Positions 7,794-16,011 of a stretch of DNA of 21,238 nt are shown here, piece after piece. Source of the DNA: Desulfovibrionaceae bacterium (GTDB lineage: Bacteria > Pseudomonadota > Gammaproteobacteria > Burkholderiales > Burkholderiaceae_C). Position 1 is the stretch's first letter. Every line of letters starts with the position of its first letter. Under the pieces are notes generated by a model that ran no database searches, was not told where the DNA came from, and saw only the letters and a program-made list of their open reading frames with translations. Location: positions 1 to 21,238 of the forward strand of contig WRJY01000330.1 in the NCBI GenBank assembly GCA_009778355.1. Reading direction: 5' to 3'. Both the position numbers and the translations under genes were made by a program.

Positions 7794-7808
7794 CTGGCGC
7801 GCCGCCAG
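7794..7808 (+). terminator. Stem-loop just after the cytochrome gene
   Basis: A perfect 6-bp stem (CTGGCG/CGCCAG) with a 3-nt loop starts 6 nt past the stop codon, in the 115-nt gap between convergent genes. No T-run follows, so it is a weak terminator candidate or mRNA-end stabiliser. Confidence 0.35.
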
Positions 7809-7903
7809 CGGCAGCAAAATGAAAATTTGGCCTTTCCTGCGCCGCTTGACACACGACACGCGCTTTCACGCCGCACGTCGCCTGCCCTTTCAAACACATG
7901 CGT

Positions 7904-8734
7904 TCAGATTCCGGTAAGGCCACCAGAGCACATCAATGTTTGACCGCTGACGTAGTCCGATTCGGGCAGGCACAACAAAAATACCGCCCCGGCGGCCTCG
8001 TTCGGCGTGCCGCCGCGGCCCAAGGGAATGGTGCGTTCCATGGCCTGAAGCATGTCGGTGTTCACGCCGACCTTGATTTGGCGGCCTTCGATTTGGGTTG
8101 TGGCGCCGTCAGCGACATTGCCGGTCAGGCGTGTCTTGATGAGGCCGTAAGCCACGGCGTTGACCGTCACGCCAATGCGGCCCCACTCCTTGGCCAGCGT
8201 CTGCGTCATGCCCAGGACGCCGGCCTTGGCGCAGGCGTAGTTCACCTGCCCCGCGTTGCCGAACAGGCCGGCGACCGAGGAGATGTTGACCACTTTGCGA
8301 ATCAGCCGGCGGCCCGCGGCTTGATCCGTCTTGTTCAGGTCGCGGAGCACCGGATAGGCCGCGCGCAAGATACGAAAAGGCGCGGTGAGGTGACAGTCGA
8401 TCATCGCGTACCACTGTTCGTCGCTCATCTTCTGAATCACGTTGTCCCAGGTATAGCCGGCGTTGTTGACGATGATGTCGATGCCCTTGTATTCCTGCAC
8501 GGCGGCGCCGATGAAGCGCTCGGCAAAGTCAGGCGCCGTTACGCTGCCGGGGCAAGTGAGCGCCTGGCCGCCAGCGGCGCGGATTTCAGCCGCCACCGCT
8601 TCGGCGGGGGCGGTATCGAGGTCGTTGATGACCACGCGCGCGCCTTCTGATGCGAACTTGAGCGCGATTGAGCGGCCAATGCCGCGTCCAGAGCCGGTCA
8701 CCAGCGCGACCTTGCCTTCGAGTCGGAGAGTCAT
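7904..8734 (-). CDS. Short-chain dehydrogenase/reductase, probable 3-hydroxyacyl-CoA dehydrogenase
   Basis: This 276-residue classical SDR has the cofactor loop TGSGRGIG (13-20), NNAG (90-93), the catalytic serine region ISS (151-153), and Y166-x3-K170. D38 and D40 at the end of beta-2 (VINDLD) suggest NAD preference. It is the last gene of the ten-gene operon, 34 nt after a catalytic MaoC hydratase. This fits the dehydrogenase half of a (3R)-hydroxyacyl-CoA route, as in the SDR domain of eukaryotic MFE-2; FabG-like proteins look similar, so the substrate is uncertain. The frame is open further upstream. The ATG at 8734 is chosen because it precedes the Rossmann strand and has GGAAAG at good spacing; the earlier part overlaps the neighbouring gene. 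Confidence 0.87.
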   Translation of the reverse strand: MTLRLEGKVALVTGSGRGIGRSIALKFASEGARVVINDLDTAPAEAVAAEIRAAGGQALTCPGSVTAPDFAERFIGAAVQEYKGIDIIVNNAGYTWDNVIQKMSDEQWYAMIDCHLTAPFRILRAAYPVLRDLNKTDQAAGRRLIRKVVNISSVAGLFGNAGQVNYACAKAGVLGMTQTLAKEWGRIGVTVNAVAYGLIKTRLTGNVADGATTQIEGRQIKVGVNTDMLQAMERTIPLGRGGTPNEAAGAVFLLCLPESDYVSGQTLMCSGGLTGI

Positions 8735-8768
8735 GGCGTGTCTTTCCAAAGAGTTTCCAATGGGGTTT

Positions 8769-9188
8769 TCAGGGCAGCGCGACAATCGCCTCGCCGCTGA
8801 TCTTGATCTGGCCGTACTGGTTGGCGCTGTGCACTTCCACACGTACGCGGCGCTCGCCTTCGGCCTCGAATTTTTCGACCACGCGCCCTTCGCAGCGCAT
8901 CGCGTTACCCAGGTGGGTAATGCCCTGGAAGCGCACATCGAAGCGCCGCAGGCGCGCCTGCGGCGCCCAGCCGGTAAGCAGGCGGCCGAGCCAGGCCATG
9001 CCCAGCATTCCTTGCGCGAACACGTCGGTCATGCCCGCGCGGCGCGCGAAGTCGGTGTCGATGTGGATCGGGTTGTGGTCGCCCGACGCACCGCCGAAAA
9101 GTGCAAGCGTGGCGCGGTCGACGGGCGGCAGTTGCAGCGGCGGCAGTGTGTCGCCAATTTGCACGGCATCAAAAGCAGGAGGGAGCAT
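8769..9188 (-). CDS. MaoC-like (R)-specific enoyl-CoA hydratase, catalytic subunit
   Basis: This 139-residue single hot-dog-fold protein carries the hydratase-2 signature ASGDHNPIH (34-42), where D37 and H42 are the catalytic pair, followed by AQGML (58-62). Such enzymes add water to trans-2-enoyl-CoA to give (3R)-hydroxyacyl-CoA. Its start lies 7 nt after the stop of another hot-dog gene that lacks the catalytic histidine, an arrangement known for heteromeric hydratases such as ChsH1/ChsH2 and HadAB. The two are therefore likely partners. GAGG lies 5 nt before the ATG. It could act alone as a homodimer; the neighbouring partner makes that less likely. Confidence 0.85.
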   Translation of the reverse strand: MLPPAFDAVQIGDTLPPLQLPPVDRATLALFGGASGDHNPIHIDTDFARRAGMTDVFAQGMLGMAWLGRLLTGWAPQARLRRFDVRFQGITHLGNAMRCEGRVVEKFEAEGERRVRVEVHSANQYGQIKISGEAIVALP

Positions 9189-9195
9189 GTCGGCC

Positions 9196-9636
9196 TCAGT
9201 TTCTGCAAACCATCACGGCGCGCATCTCGGCCACGAGTTCGCCGCGCTGATTGGTGGCGCGCGAGGTTTTCACGACAAATTCGAGAGCGCCGTTCTTCTT
9301 GTCGTAGATGTCCTCGACGCGCGAGCGCACCGTGACGGTGTCGCCCGCGCACGCGGGCCGGTGGTAGCTGAAGGCCTGTTCGCCATGCAACAGTTTTGAC
9401 AGCGGGACGCCCAAGTCGGCCAGCAACTGTTCGTTGGCGCCCGAGTCCAGTTCAGCGGCGAACAGGAAAGTTGGCGGCGCGGGCAGATCGGCATAGCCAG
9501 CGGCGCGGGCGGCCGCCTCGTCGGTATAGACCGGATCGGTTTCACCGATGGCTTTGGCAAAAAAGCGCAGACGGCCGCGCTCGATCGGCAACTGCGAAGT
9601 CCGTAGCTCATGACCAATCCACTTCTTGTCGATCAT
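9196..9636 (-). CDS. MaoC N-terminal-domain-like hot-dog protein, probable non-catalytic hydratase partner
   Basis: This 146-residue protein resembles the MaoC_dehydrat_N family: an N-terminal helix (RLRFFAKAIGETDPVYTD), LPAPPTF (51-57), and later hot-dog strands including FSYHRPACAGDTV and VVKTSRATNQRGE. At the place of the catalytic Asp-x4-His the sequence reads ETDPVY (32-37), with tyrosine in place of histidine, so this subunit probably shapes the acyl pocket while its neighbour does chemistry. In MFE-2 and in ChsH2/HadA-type systems a similar inactive hot-dog pairs with an active one. It lies 13 nt after the thiolase and 7 nt before the catalytic MaoC gene. The start ATG is preceded by GGGAG. 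Confidence 0.8.
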   Translation of the reverse strand: MIDKKWIGHELRTSQLPIERGRLRFFAKAIGETDPVYTDEAAARAAGYADLPAPPTFLFAAELDSGANEQLLADLGVPLSKLLHGEQAFSYHRPACAGDTVTVRSRVEDIYDKKNGALEFVVKTSRATNQRGELVAEMRAVMVCRN

Positions 9637-9649
9637 CGCGGAGGCTCCC

Positions 9650-10831
9650 TCAAACGCGTTCGTAAAGCGTCACCACGCAGGCGCCGCCCAAGCCGAGGTT
9701 GTGTTGCAGCGCCAGCCGCGCGCCCTGCACCTGCCGCGCCTGGGCCGTTCCGCGCAACTGCTGAACCAGCTCGGTGCATTGCGCCAGCCCGGTCGCACCC
9801 AGCGGATGGCCTTTGGACAGCAGGCCGCCTGAAGGGTTGGTGACGACTTGGCCGCCGTAGGTGTTGTCCCCATCGCAGACGAATTTCTCGGCCCCGCCTT
9901 CTGGACACAAACCCAGCGCCTCGTAGCTGATGAGTTCGTTGTGCGCAAAGCAGTCGTGCAACTCGACCACGTCAACGTCGCGAGGGCCGATACCGGATGC
10001 CTCGTACACGCGCCGGGCCGCTTCCTTGGCCATGCTGAAGCCCACCACTTCGCGCATGTCCTTCGCGCTGAAAGTTACCGGGCGGTCGGTGGTCATCGCC
10101 TGCGCGCGGATGCGCACGCTGTGATCCAGACCATGCTTTTGAGCGAAGGCTTTGGAACACACGACAGCGGCGGCGGCGCCGCAGGTGGGTGGACAGGCCA
10201 TCAGGCGCGTCATGACGCCGGGCCAGATCACCGGCGCGGCGAGCACTTCGTCTTCCGTCACCACGGTGCGAAACAACGCCATCGGGTTGTTGGCCGCGTG
10301 GCAACTGGCCTTGGCGCGGATTTTGGCGAAGGTTGACAGCTTCGTGCCGTACTGATCCATGTGCGCCTTGCCGGCGCCCCCGAAATAGCGCAGCGCCAAC
10401 GGAACCTCGCCGTGGCCCACCAGTTCCTCGGTCGCCTCATCGAAGTGATCGAAGGGGCTGGGCCGGTCGTTGAATACCGAACCGAGTGCGCCGGGGTTCA
10501 TCTGCTCGAAGCCCAGCGCAAGCGCGCACTCAACGGCCCCGCTTTGCACGGCCTGGCGCGCCAGAAAGAGCGCGGTGGAACCGGTCGAGCAATTGTTGTT
10601 GACGTTGATGATCGGGATGCCGCTCATGCCTACTTCATAGAGCGCGCGCTGGCCGGCGGTGGAGTCGCCGTAAACATAGCCCGCGTAAGCCTGTTGCACC
10701 AGCTCGTAGCCAATGCCGGCATCGGCCAGCGCCGCGCGCGCGGCTTGCGCGGCCATCTCGAAGTACGGCGCATGTTTACCCGGCTTGGCAAAAGCAATCA
10801 TGCCCACGCCGGTGACGTACACATTGTTCAT
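9650..10831 (-). CDS. SCP-x-type thiolase
   Basis: This 393-residue thiolase has nucleophile C81 in NNNCSTGSTAL (78-88). The second active-site region is HDCFAHNE (292-299), and GGLLSKGHPLGATG (335-348) carries H342. These motifs, plus DNTYGG and LQHNLGLGGA near the end, are the pattern of sterol carrier protein x thiolase and bacterial lipid-transfer-protein thiolases rather than FadA. Animal SCP-x cleaves 2-methyl-3-oxoacyl-CoA, including bile acid intermediates; bacterial relatives include steroid side-chain enzymes. No SCP2 domain is fused and no DUF35 partner is seen in the operon, so a true thiolase is more likely than a DUF35-dependent retro-aldolase such as Ltp2. The frame is open upstream by about 100 codons, but ATG 10831 precedes the conserved first strand and has AAGG upstream. 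It starts 13 nt after a crotonase. Confidence 0.9.
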   Translation of the reverse strand: MNNVYVTGVGMIAFAKPGKHAPYFEMAAQAARAALADAGIGYELVQQAYAGYVYGDSTAGQRALYEVGMSGIPIINVNNNCSTGSTALFLARQAVQSGAVECALALGFEQMNPGALGSVFNDRPSPFDHFDEATEELVGHGEVPLALRYFGGAGKAHMDQYGTKLSTFAKIRAKASCHAANNPMALFRTVVTEDEVLAAPVIWPGVMTRLMACPPTCGAAAAVVCSKAFAQKHGLDHSVRIRAQAMTTDRPVTFSAKDMREVVGFSMAKEAARRVYEASGIGPRDVDVVELHDCFAHNELISYEALGLCPEGGAEKFVCDGDNTYGGQVVTNPSGGLLSKGHPLGATGLAQCTELVQQLRGTAQARQVQGARLALQHNLGLGGACVVTLYERV

Positions 10832-10844
10832 GGAATAGAGCCTT

Positions 10845-11639
10845 TCAGAAAACTCGGGAACCAGTGAATCGGGGAATGCGCTTCTCAACGAAGGCGGCGA
10901 TGCCCTCGCGCGCGTCGGCTGAAGCGGCGCAGCGCAGCAGCGCCGCGCGCTCGAGATCCAGGTGCGTGCGCAGATCGTGCATGGCCGCGCCATCGCACAG
11001 CCGCTTGATGCCGCCGAGCGACCCCGTGGCGCCGCGCGCCAGCTCGACGGCCAGTGCGCACGCGGCATCCGCCAATGCATCGGACGGATGCAACTCGTCA
11101 ACCAAGCCCCAGCGCAAGCACGTTTCGGCGTCAATCGCCCGGTTGGTCATCAGCAAGTACTTCGCCCGCGCGGCGCCGGCGCGGCGCGTGACGTAATACG
11201 AAACGCCCAAGTCCGGGCTCAACCCGATCGCCGAATAGCCGCCGCGCAACTTGATCGCGTTGGAGGCCAGCACGATGTCGGCGCACAGCGCGACTGCGAT
11301 GCCGGCCCCGCCCGCCGGGCCTTGCAGCGCGCTGATTACTGGCAGCGGCAACGTCGCCAGCGTATGCAGCGCGGGATGCAGCAAATCGAGCAAGGTCTGC
11401 ACAAAGCGGTCCAATTCACCGCGCCGTTCCACGAATTCGCGGATATCGCCGCCGGCGCAAAATTGCCGGCCGCGCGCGCTGATCAGCACCGCCCCGATGT
11501 CGGCGCGCGCCGCCTGCGCGACTGCATCGGCCAGATCATGCGCGGTTGCGTTATTCAGCGCGTTGGCGGCATCCGGGCGGTTCAAAACGATGTGTCCCAC
11601 GCCGTTCTCGACGCGCCACAGCACGGTCTTGTCGCCCAT
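10845..11639 (-). CDS. Enoyl-CoA hydratase/isomerase family protein (crotonase), first copy
   Basis: This 264-residue crotonase fold has oxyanion-hole segments FCAGGD (60-65) and GPAGGAG (107-113). The first canonical hydratase glutamate (GGGCEL in rat mitochondrial hydratase) is replaced by alanine (about A115). The second acidic position is aspartate D143 in GLSPDLG, a pattern seen in PaaG-type isomerases. It may therefore be an isomerase rather than a plain hydratase; this is inference. ATG 11639 is one base after the upstream ligase stop, consistent with translational coupling. A longer open frame upstream overlaps the ligase and is not used. Confidence 0.85.
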   Translation of the reverse strand: MGDKTVLWRVENGVGHIVLNRPDAANALNNATAHDLADAVAQAARADIGAVLISARGRQFCAGGDIREFVERRGELDRFVQTLLDLLHPALHTLATLPLPVISALQGPAGGAGIAVALCADIVLASNAIKLRGGYSAIGLSPDLGVSYYVTRRAGAARAKYLLMTNRAIDAETCLRWGLVDELHPSDALADAACALAVELARGATGSLGGIKRLCDGAAMHDLRTHLDLERAALLRCAASADAREGIAAFVEKRIPRFTGSRVF

Positions 11640-11640
11640 A

Positions 11641-13197
11641 TCAAACCACTTTCCGTTCGCGCCCTTGCCAGTACGGGTCGCGCAATTGGGACTTGAGTAT
11701 CTTGCCCGCGCCAGACAGCGGCAGCGCATCGACGAAGCGGACACGGCGCGGGCACTTGTAGCCGGCGATATGCGCCTTGCAGTGATCGACGATTTCCTCC
11801 TCGCCAGGTTCGGCGCCGGCGCGCTTGACGATCACCGCCATCACCGTCTCGCCCCACTGCTCGTCGGGAATGCCGATGACCGCGCAGGCGGCAACCGCCG
11901 GATGCGTCGAAATGACCCGCTCGACCTCGACGCTATAGACGTTCTCGCCACCCGTGATAATCATGTCCTTGATGCGATCGACGATATAAACGTAGCCGTC
12001 TTCATCCATGCGACCGCCGTCGCCGGTGAACATCCAGCCGTCGCGCAACGCGGCGGCGGTTTCGCCGGGTTTGTTCCAGTAGCCAAGCATCACGCCGGGG
12101 CCGCGCGCCGCCACTTCGCCGACTTCGCCGCGCGGCAGTTCGTTGCCCATCGAATCGACAATCTTGACCTCGCAACCGATGGTCGCCTGCCCGGCCGAGC
12201 GATGCCGGCCTTTGGCGCGCGCTGCTCCACGGTGCCCATCGGGCTTCAAGATCGTGCAGGTGGGCGAAAGCTCGGTCATTCCGTACATCTGCGTGAAGCC
12301 CGCTTGAGGAAACGCTTTCATCGCGCGATCGAGTATGCCTTCGCTCAGAGGCGCGGCGCCATAGAGCACATTGCGCAAATGGTCGAGTCTGTAGCGGCCA
12401 ATATCAGGGTGATCGACCACCATCTGAATCATGGTTGGCACCAGCAGGCCGGTGGTCACGCCTTCGTTCTGGATGATCTCGAACACGGCCACCGGATCGA
12501 AGCGCGGGGTTATCACGTGCGTGCAACCGCAGGCAAACATGGCGTTCATGACGTAGCCATCAGCCAGGTGGAACATTGGCGCGACGTGCATACCGATGCT
12601 GCCGTAGGAAAGCACTCCTTCGGCCACGGCGATGATGGAATTCGTGTAGATGCCACGGTGCGGCAGCATGACCCCCTTGGGAATGCCGGTGGTGCCGCCC
12701 GTGTAGAAAATACCCGCCAGATCCTCGCCGCCGCGCAATGCGTCTTCCACCGGCTGGGCGCGCGCAAGCAGCGCCTCGTAATCGAGCAGGCCGTCAGGAG
12801 CAGGCCCGTCGCCGATGTAGAGCACCGTTTTCAATTCCGGGCACTTCTGGCGCAGCTCACGCACCATCGCCGTGAAGTGCTCGTCCACGATCAAAATTCG
12901 CGTCTGGCAGTCTTCCAGGCAGTAGGTTATCTCGCCCATGCTCCAGCGCGTGTTGATCGGATTGACGACGCCGCCAGCCCAGTACACGCCCGGGTAGTAC
13001 TCCAGATACCAATCGGAATTGAGCGCGAGCATACCTACGCGGTCGCCTGCTTGCAAGCCAAGCGCGCGCAACATGCCGCCGATGCGCGCGACACGATCGC
13101 CCAGTTCGGCGAAAGTGCGGCGCCGGCCCTTATAGACCGAAGCGATCGAGCCAGGCGTTTGCTGCACCGAGCGGCGCAGGCCTTGGGTCAGGTACAT
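11641..13197 (-). CDS. Acyl-CoA synthetase (AMP-forming), first copy
   Basis: This 518-residue adenylate-forming enzyme has all key motifs: phosphate loop YTGGTTGIPKG (165-175), A5 QMYGMTE (303-309), A7 TGD (391-393) with the hinge region DRIKDMIITGGENV (407-420), and the C-terminal catalytic lysine K499 in SGAGKI. It activates a carboxylic acid with ATP and CoA. The length is typical of medium/long-chain fatty acid or aryl-acid ligases; the substrate is not predictable. The start ATG 13197 has GAGGAA about 10 nt upstream. It is 49 nt after the acyl-CoA dehydrogenase gene, the widest gap in the operon, and is followed by a crotonase after 1 nt. A second ligase at 14433-15995 belongs to the same operon. 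Confidence 0.9.
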   Translation of the reverse strand: MYLTQGLRRSVQQTPGSIASVYKGRRRTFAELGDRVARIGGMLRALGLQAGDRVGMLALNSDWYLEYYPGVYWAGGVVNPINTRWSMGEITYCLEDCQTRILIVDEHFTAMVRELRQKCPELKTVLYIGDGPAPDGLLDYEALLARAQPVEDALRGGEDLAGIFYTGGTTGIPKGVMLPHRGIYTNSIIAVAEGVLSYGSIGMHVAPMFHLADGYVMNAMFACGCTHVITPRFDPVAVFEIIQNEGVTTGLLVPTMIQMVVDHPDIGRYRLDHLRNVLYGAAPLSEGILDRAMKAFPQAGFTQMYGMTELSPTCTILKPDGHRGAARAKGRHRSAGQATIGCEVKIVDSMGNELPRGEVGEVAARGPGVMLGYWNKPGETAAALRDGWMFTGDGGRMDEDGYVYIVDRIKDMIITGGENVYSVEVERVISTHPAVAACAVIGIPDEQWGETVMAVIVKRAGAEPGEEEIVDHCKAHIAGYKCPRRVRFVDALPLSGAGKILKSQLRDPYWQGRERKVV

Positions 13198-13246
13198 GGC
13201 TTGTTTTTCCTCGCTCTTGGCCGTCGTGAAGAAACGCAGCGCCTGC

Positions 13247-14419
13247 TCAGGACGGTTCGCGCGCGAGGGAGCGGGCGATGATCTCTTTCATGATCTCGCT
13301 CGTGCCGCCGTAGATGCGCTGCACGCGCGCATCGGCATACAGCCGCGCGATCGGGTACTCCATCATGTAGCCGTAGCCACCGAACAACTGCAAGCATTCG
13401 TCCACCGTGCGGCCCAGCGTCTCGGTGGTCCAGAGCTTGGCCACGGCGGCGGTGTCGGCATCCATCGTGCCATCGATCACGCGCTGCACGCAAACATCGA
13501 CGAAGTGCCGGCCCACGGTCGCCTGCGTCTTCACATCGGCCAGCTTGAAACGGGTGTTCTGCATCTCAAACAGCGGCTTGCCAAAAGCGCGGCGCTGGCG
13601 GGTGTAGTCCAGCGTCATGCGCAGCGCCGCCTCGGTGGAGGCGATGGCGGTGACGGCGCACAGTGTGCGCTCGTAGGGCAATTCCACCATCAGGTGGCGA
13701 AAGCCCTGCCCTTCGGCGCCGCCGAGCAGGTTTGACGCCGGCACGCGCACTTGCTCAAAAAACAACTCGCTGGTATCGGCGGCCTTCTGGCCGAGTTTGT
13801 CGAGCACGCGCCCGACCTTGAAACCCTCGGCCCCCTTCGTCTCCAGCAGCAGCAGCGAGACGCCTTTGCTGCCGGCGTTGGGGTCGGTTTTGGTCACGAC
13901 AACGATCAGATCGGCCATCGCGCCGTTGGAGATGAAGATTTTGCTGCCGCTGATGCGGTACTCGCCATCATGAAGCACGGCGCGGGTGCGAATCGATTGC
14001 AGGTCGGAGCCGGCGCCCGGCTCGGTCATGGCGATCGCTCCGATCATCTCGCCGCGCGCCATGCGCGGCAGGTAACTGCGCTTTTGCGCTTCGGTGCCTT
14101 GGTGAAGAATGTAGTTGGCCGCGATCTGATGCACGCCGACGCCGAAGCCGTAATCGCCCGCGTAGGCAAGCTCTTCCATCAACACCGCGACGTGCGCGAA
14201 GTTTCCGCCGCCGCCGCCGTAAATCTCTGGAATGTCGGCCAGCAGGAAACCAAGTTCCCCTGCCTTGTGCCAAACCGAGCGGTCCACGTGCTGCTGACGC
14301 GCGAAGCGATCCTGATGCGGCAGGATTTCCTCGGCGACGAAACGGCGCACCGCGTCGCGGTAAATGTCGAGGTCCGCATCCATCCAGGAACTGCGGTGGG
14401 AAGTGACTGTTCCAGTCAT
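13247..14419 (-). CDS. Acyl-CoA dehydrogenase
   Basis: This 390-residue FAD-dependent enzyme introduces the 2,3 double bond into an acyl-CoA and passes electrons to ETF. Typical motifs are MTEPGAGSDL (131-140), ISGSKIFISNG (156-166), RRAFGKPL (276-283) and LFGGYGYM (345-352). Catalytic base E375 sits in YGGTSEIMKEI (370-380), the position used by short- and medium-chain members rather than the isovaleryl type. The start is ATG 14419: a strong AAGGAG is 9 nt upstream and overlaps the stop of the preceding ligase. An ATG seven codons earlier overlaps that stop and has no ribosome site. No ETF genes are in the window. Confidence 0.93.
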   Translation of the reverse strand: MTGTVTSHRSSWMDADLDIYRDAVRRFVAEEILPHQDRFARQQHVDRSVWHKAGELGFLLADIPEIYGGGGGNFAHVAVLMEELAYAGDYGFGVGVHQIAANYILHQGTEAQKRSYLPRMARGEMIGAIAMTEPGAGSDLQSIRTRAVLHDGEYRISGSKIFISNGAMADLIVVVTKTDPNAGSKGVSLLLLETKGAEGFKVGRVLDKLGQKAADTSELFFEQVRVPASNLLGGAEGQGFRHLMVELPYERTLCAVTAIASTEAALRMTLDYTRQRRAFGKPLFEMQNTRFKLADVKTQATVGRHFVDVCVQRVIDGTMDADTAAVAKLWTTETLGRTVDECLQLFGGYGYMMEYPIARLYADARVQRIYGGTSEIMKEIIARSLAREPS

Positions 14420-14428
14420 GATTTCTTG

Positions 14429-14434
14429 CTCCTT
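14429..14434 (-). promoter_or_regulatory. Shine-Dalgarno of the acyl-CoA dehydrogenase
   Basis: AAGGAG overlaps the TAA stop of the upstream ligase (TAAGGAG) and is followed by 9 nt and then the ATG. This decides the start codon and points to coupled translation. Confidence 0.85.
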
Positions 14435-15995
14435 AATCAACGGATGCCGTGCTGCTCGAACCGTCGTAGCGCTCTACCAGCAGGAATTTTTGCACCTTGC
14501 CCGTGGGTGTGCGCGGCAGCGGTTCGCTCTGGATCAGCACACGCTTGGGCGTCTTGAACCCGGCCAGGCTTTTACGGCACCAGGCAATCACTGCTTCAGG
14601 GTCCACGCTCTGGCCTTCTTTCGGCACCACCACCGCCGTCACGGTTTCCCCCCACAGCGGGTCGGTCAGGCCGACCACCGCGCAGTCGCTCACGCCGTCC
14701 AAGCCCAGGATGGCGGCCTCGACCTCGCCCGCATGCACGTTCTGCCCGCCGGTGACGATCATGTCTTTCAGGCGCCCATTGATGTACAGATAGCCCTCCG
14801 CGTCGAGGCGGCCAAGGTCGCCCGTGTGCAGCCACCCGTCGCGGAAGGTTTCGGCGGTCTTCTCGGGGTTGTTGTAGTAGCCTGTCACCGTGCCTGGCGA
14901 GCGGCCGATTATTTCGCCGGTTTCGCCGGTCGGCACGTCACGGCCTTCGGCATCGACCACGCGCACCTGGGCAAACAGGATCGGCATGCCCACCGAATCC
15001 GGCCGGCGCGCGCGATCCTCGGGCGTGCTCACGACCAGTGTGCTGGTTTCCTGCATTCCGTAGTACTCGTACAGGCGCGGACATACGCGCGCAATGATGC
15101 CTTCGCGCACGGGCGCCGGCAGCAACGAACCGGCAAAGACCAGGCCGCGCAGCGAACTGAGGTCAGTGCGGTCGAGTTCGGGACACGCGAGCAGCATCGC
15201 GCCCATCGTGGGTACGAGGTTGCTGATGGTCACGCGCTCGCGCGCGATCAGACGCAACACCTGTGCCGCATCGAAGTTCACCAATACGTTGGGGCATCCC
15301 CATATCACACCTGCCGCAACCCAGCCGAAGCCGACACGCCCGTACATCGGAAACACCGTCATCACCACGTCTTCGTAGCGCATATGGTGGGCATGAAACA
15401 TCGGGAAAAAAGAGGTCGCGTTGTAGTGCGAGATCAGGTAACACTTGGGCAAACCGGTCGTGCCCGAGGTGAGGTTGAAGTAGTAAGGATCGTGCTCCCC
15501 GACCTGAACCGCCGGCGGTTCGGCGCTGGCCTGCTCAAGCATGGTCTCGTAATCGTGCATGCCGCCGGGCTCGCCTTCGCCAAAAGCCGCCAGTACACGA
15601 AGCGTTGACAAGGCCTCGCGCGCCTGCGTCGCGATAGCGGCGAATTTGCGCTCGACGATCAGCGCCGACGCACCCACCTCCTTCATCAGCGCGACCATCT
15701 CTACCGGCGCGAGCCGGTAATTCAACGGCAGCCCGACCAGCCCGGACTTGGCCAGCGCGAAATAGATTTCCGCCACCTCGACACGGTTGGTGCTCAGAAA
15801 AGCCACGCGCTCGCCCTTGCGCAACCCCAGGTTGAACAAGGCATTGGCAAGACGATTGGCGCGCTCGCACGCCTGCGCAAAACTGAAACGCCGCCCAGTC
15901 GGCGCGCAGAAGAACGCCTCCCGGCGCGCAAAGCGCAACGCGGCGGCATCGAGCATGTCACCCACTCGCGTCTGACCCAGGGATGTGTGATTCAC
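14433..15995 (-). CDS. Acyl-CoA synthetase (AMP-forming), second copy, GTG start
   Basis: This 520-residue adenylate-forming ligase has phosphate loop LTSGTTGLPKC (175-185), A5 YYGMQE (311-316), A7 TGD (391-393), GRLKDMIVTGGQNV (407-420) and catalytic lysine K500 in TPTGK. The residue after the conserved PK is cysteine (C185) instead of the usual glycine. The frame has no ATG near the natural start. A GTG at 15995 with AAAGGAG 7 nt upstream gives an N-terminus of normal position, so GTG is chosen. It lies 16 nt after a crotonase and ends overlapping the next gene's ribosome site. It differs from the first ligase throughout, so it is a paralogue rather than a recent duplicate. It may activate a different acid or a later pathway intermediate. 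Confidence 0.9.
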   Translation of the reverse strand: MNHTSLGQTRVGDMLDAAALRFARREAFFCAPTGRRFSFAQACERANRLANALFNLGLRKGERVAFLSTNRVEVAEIYFALAKSGLVGLPLNYRLAPVEMVALMKEVGASALIVERKFAAIATQAREALSTLRVLAAFGEGEPGGMHDYETMLEQASAEPPAVQVGEHDPYYFNLTSGTTGLPKCYLISHYNATSFFPMFHAHHMRYEDVVMTVFPMYGRVGFGWVAAGVIWGCPNVLVNFDAAQVLRLIARERVTISNLVPTMGAMLLACPELDRTDLSSLRGLVFAGSLLPAPVREGIIARVCPRLYEYYGMQETSTLVVSTPEDRARRPDSVGMPILFAQVRVVDAEGRDVPTGETGEIIGRSPGTVTGYYNNPEKTAETFRDGWLHTGDLGRLDAEGYLYINGRLKDMIVTGGQNVHAGEVEAAILGLDGVSDCAVVGLTDPLWGETVTAVVVPKEGQSVDPEAVIAWCRKSLAGFKTPKRVLIQSEPLPRTPTGKVQKFLLVERYDGSSSTASVD

Positions 15996-16002
15996 GGCAA
16001 CA

Positions 16003-16009
16003 CTCCTTT
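16003..16009 (-). promoter_or_regulatory. Shine-Dalgarno fixing a GTG start
   Basis: AAAGGAG sits 7 nt before the GTG at 15995 and directly behind the preceding gene's stop. It is the main reason to accept GTG as the start of the second ligase. Confidence 0.85.
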
Positions 16010-16011
16010 CA

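Noticed and set aside
9650..11134. 494-residue version of the thiolase
   Set aside because: The extension is a shadow of the upstream crotonase gene; the conserved thiolase N-terminus starts at ATG 10831.
11251..13281. 676-codon plus-strand open frame
   Set aside because: It is antisense to a crotonase and a CoA ligase with complete motifs; no recognisable domain or ribosome site.
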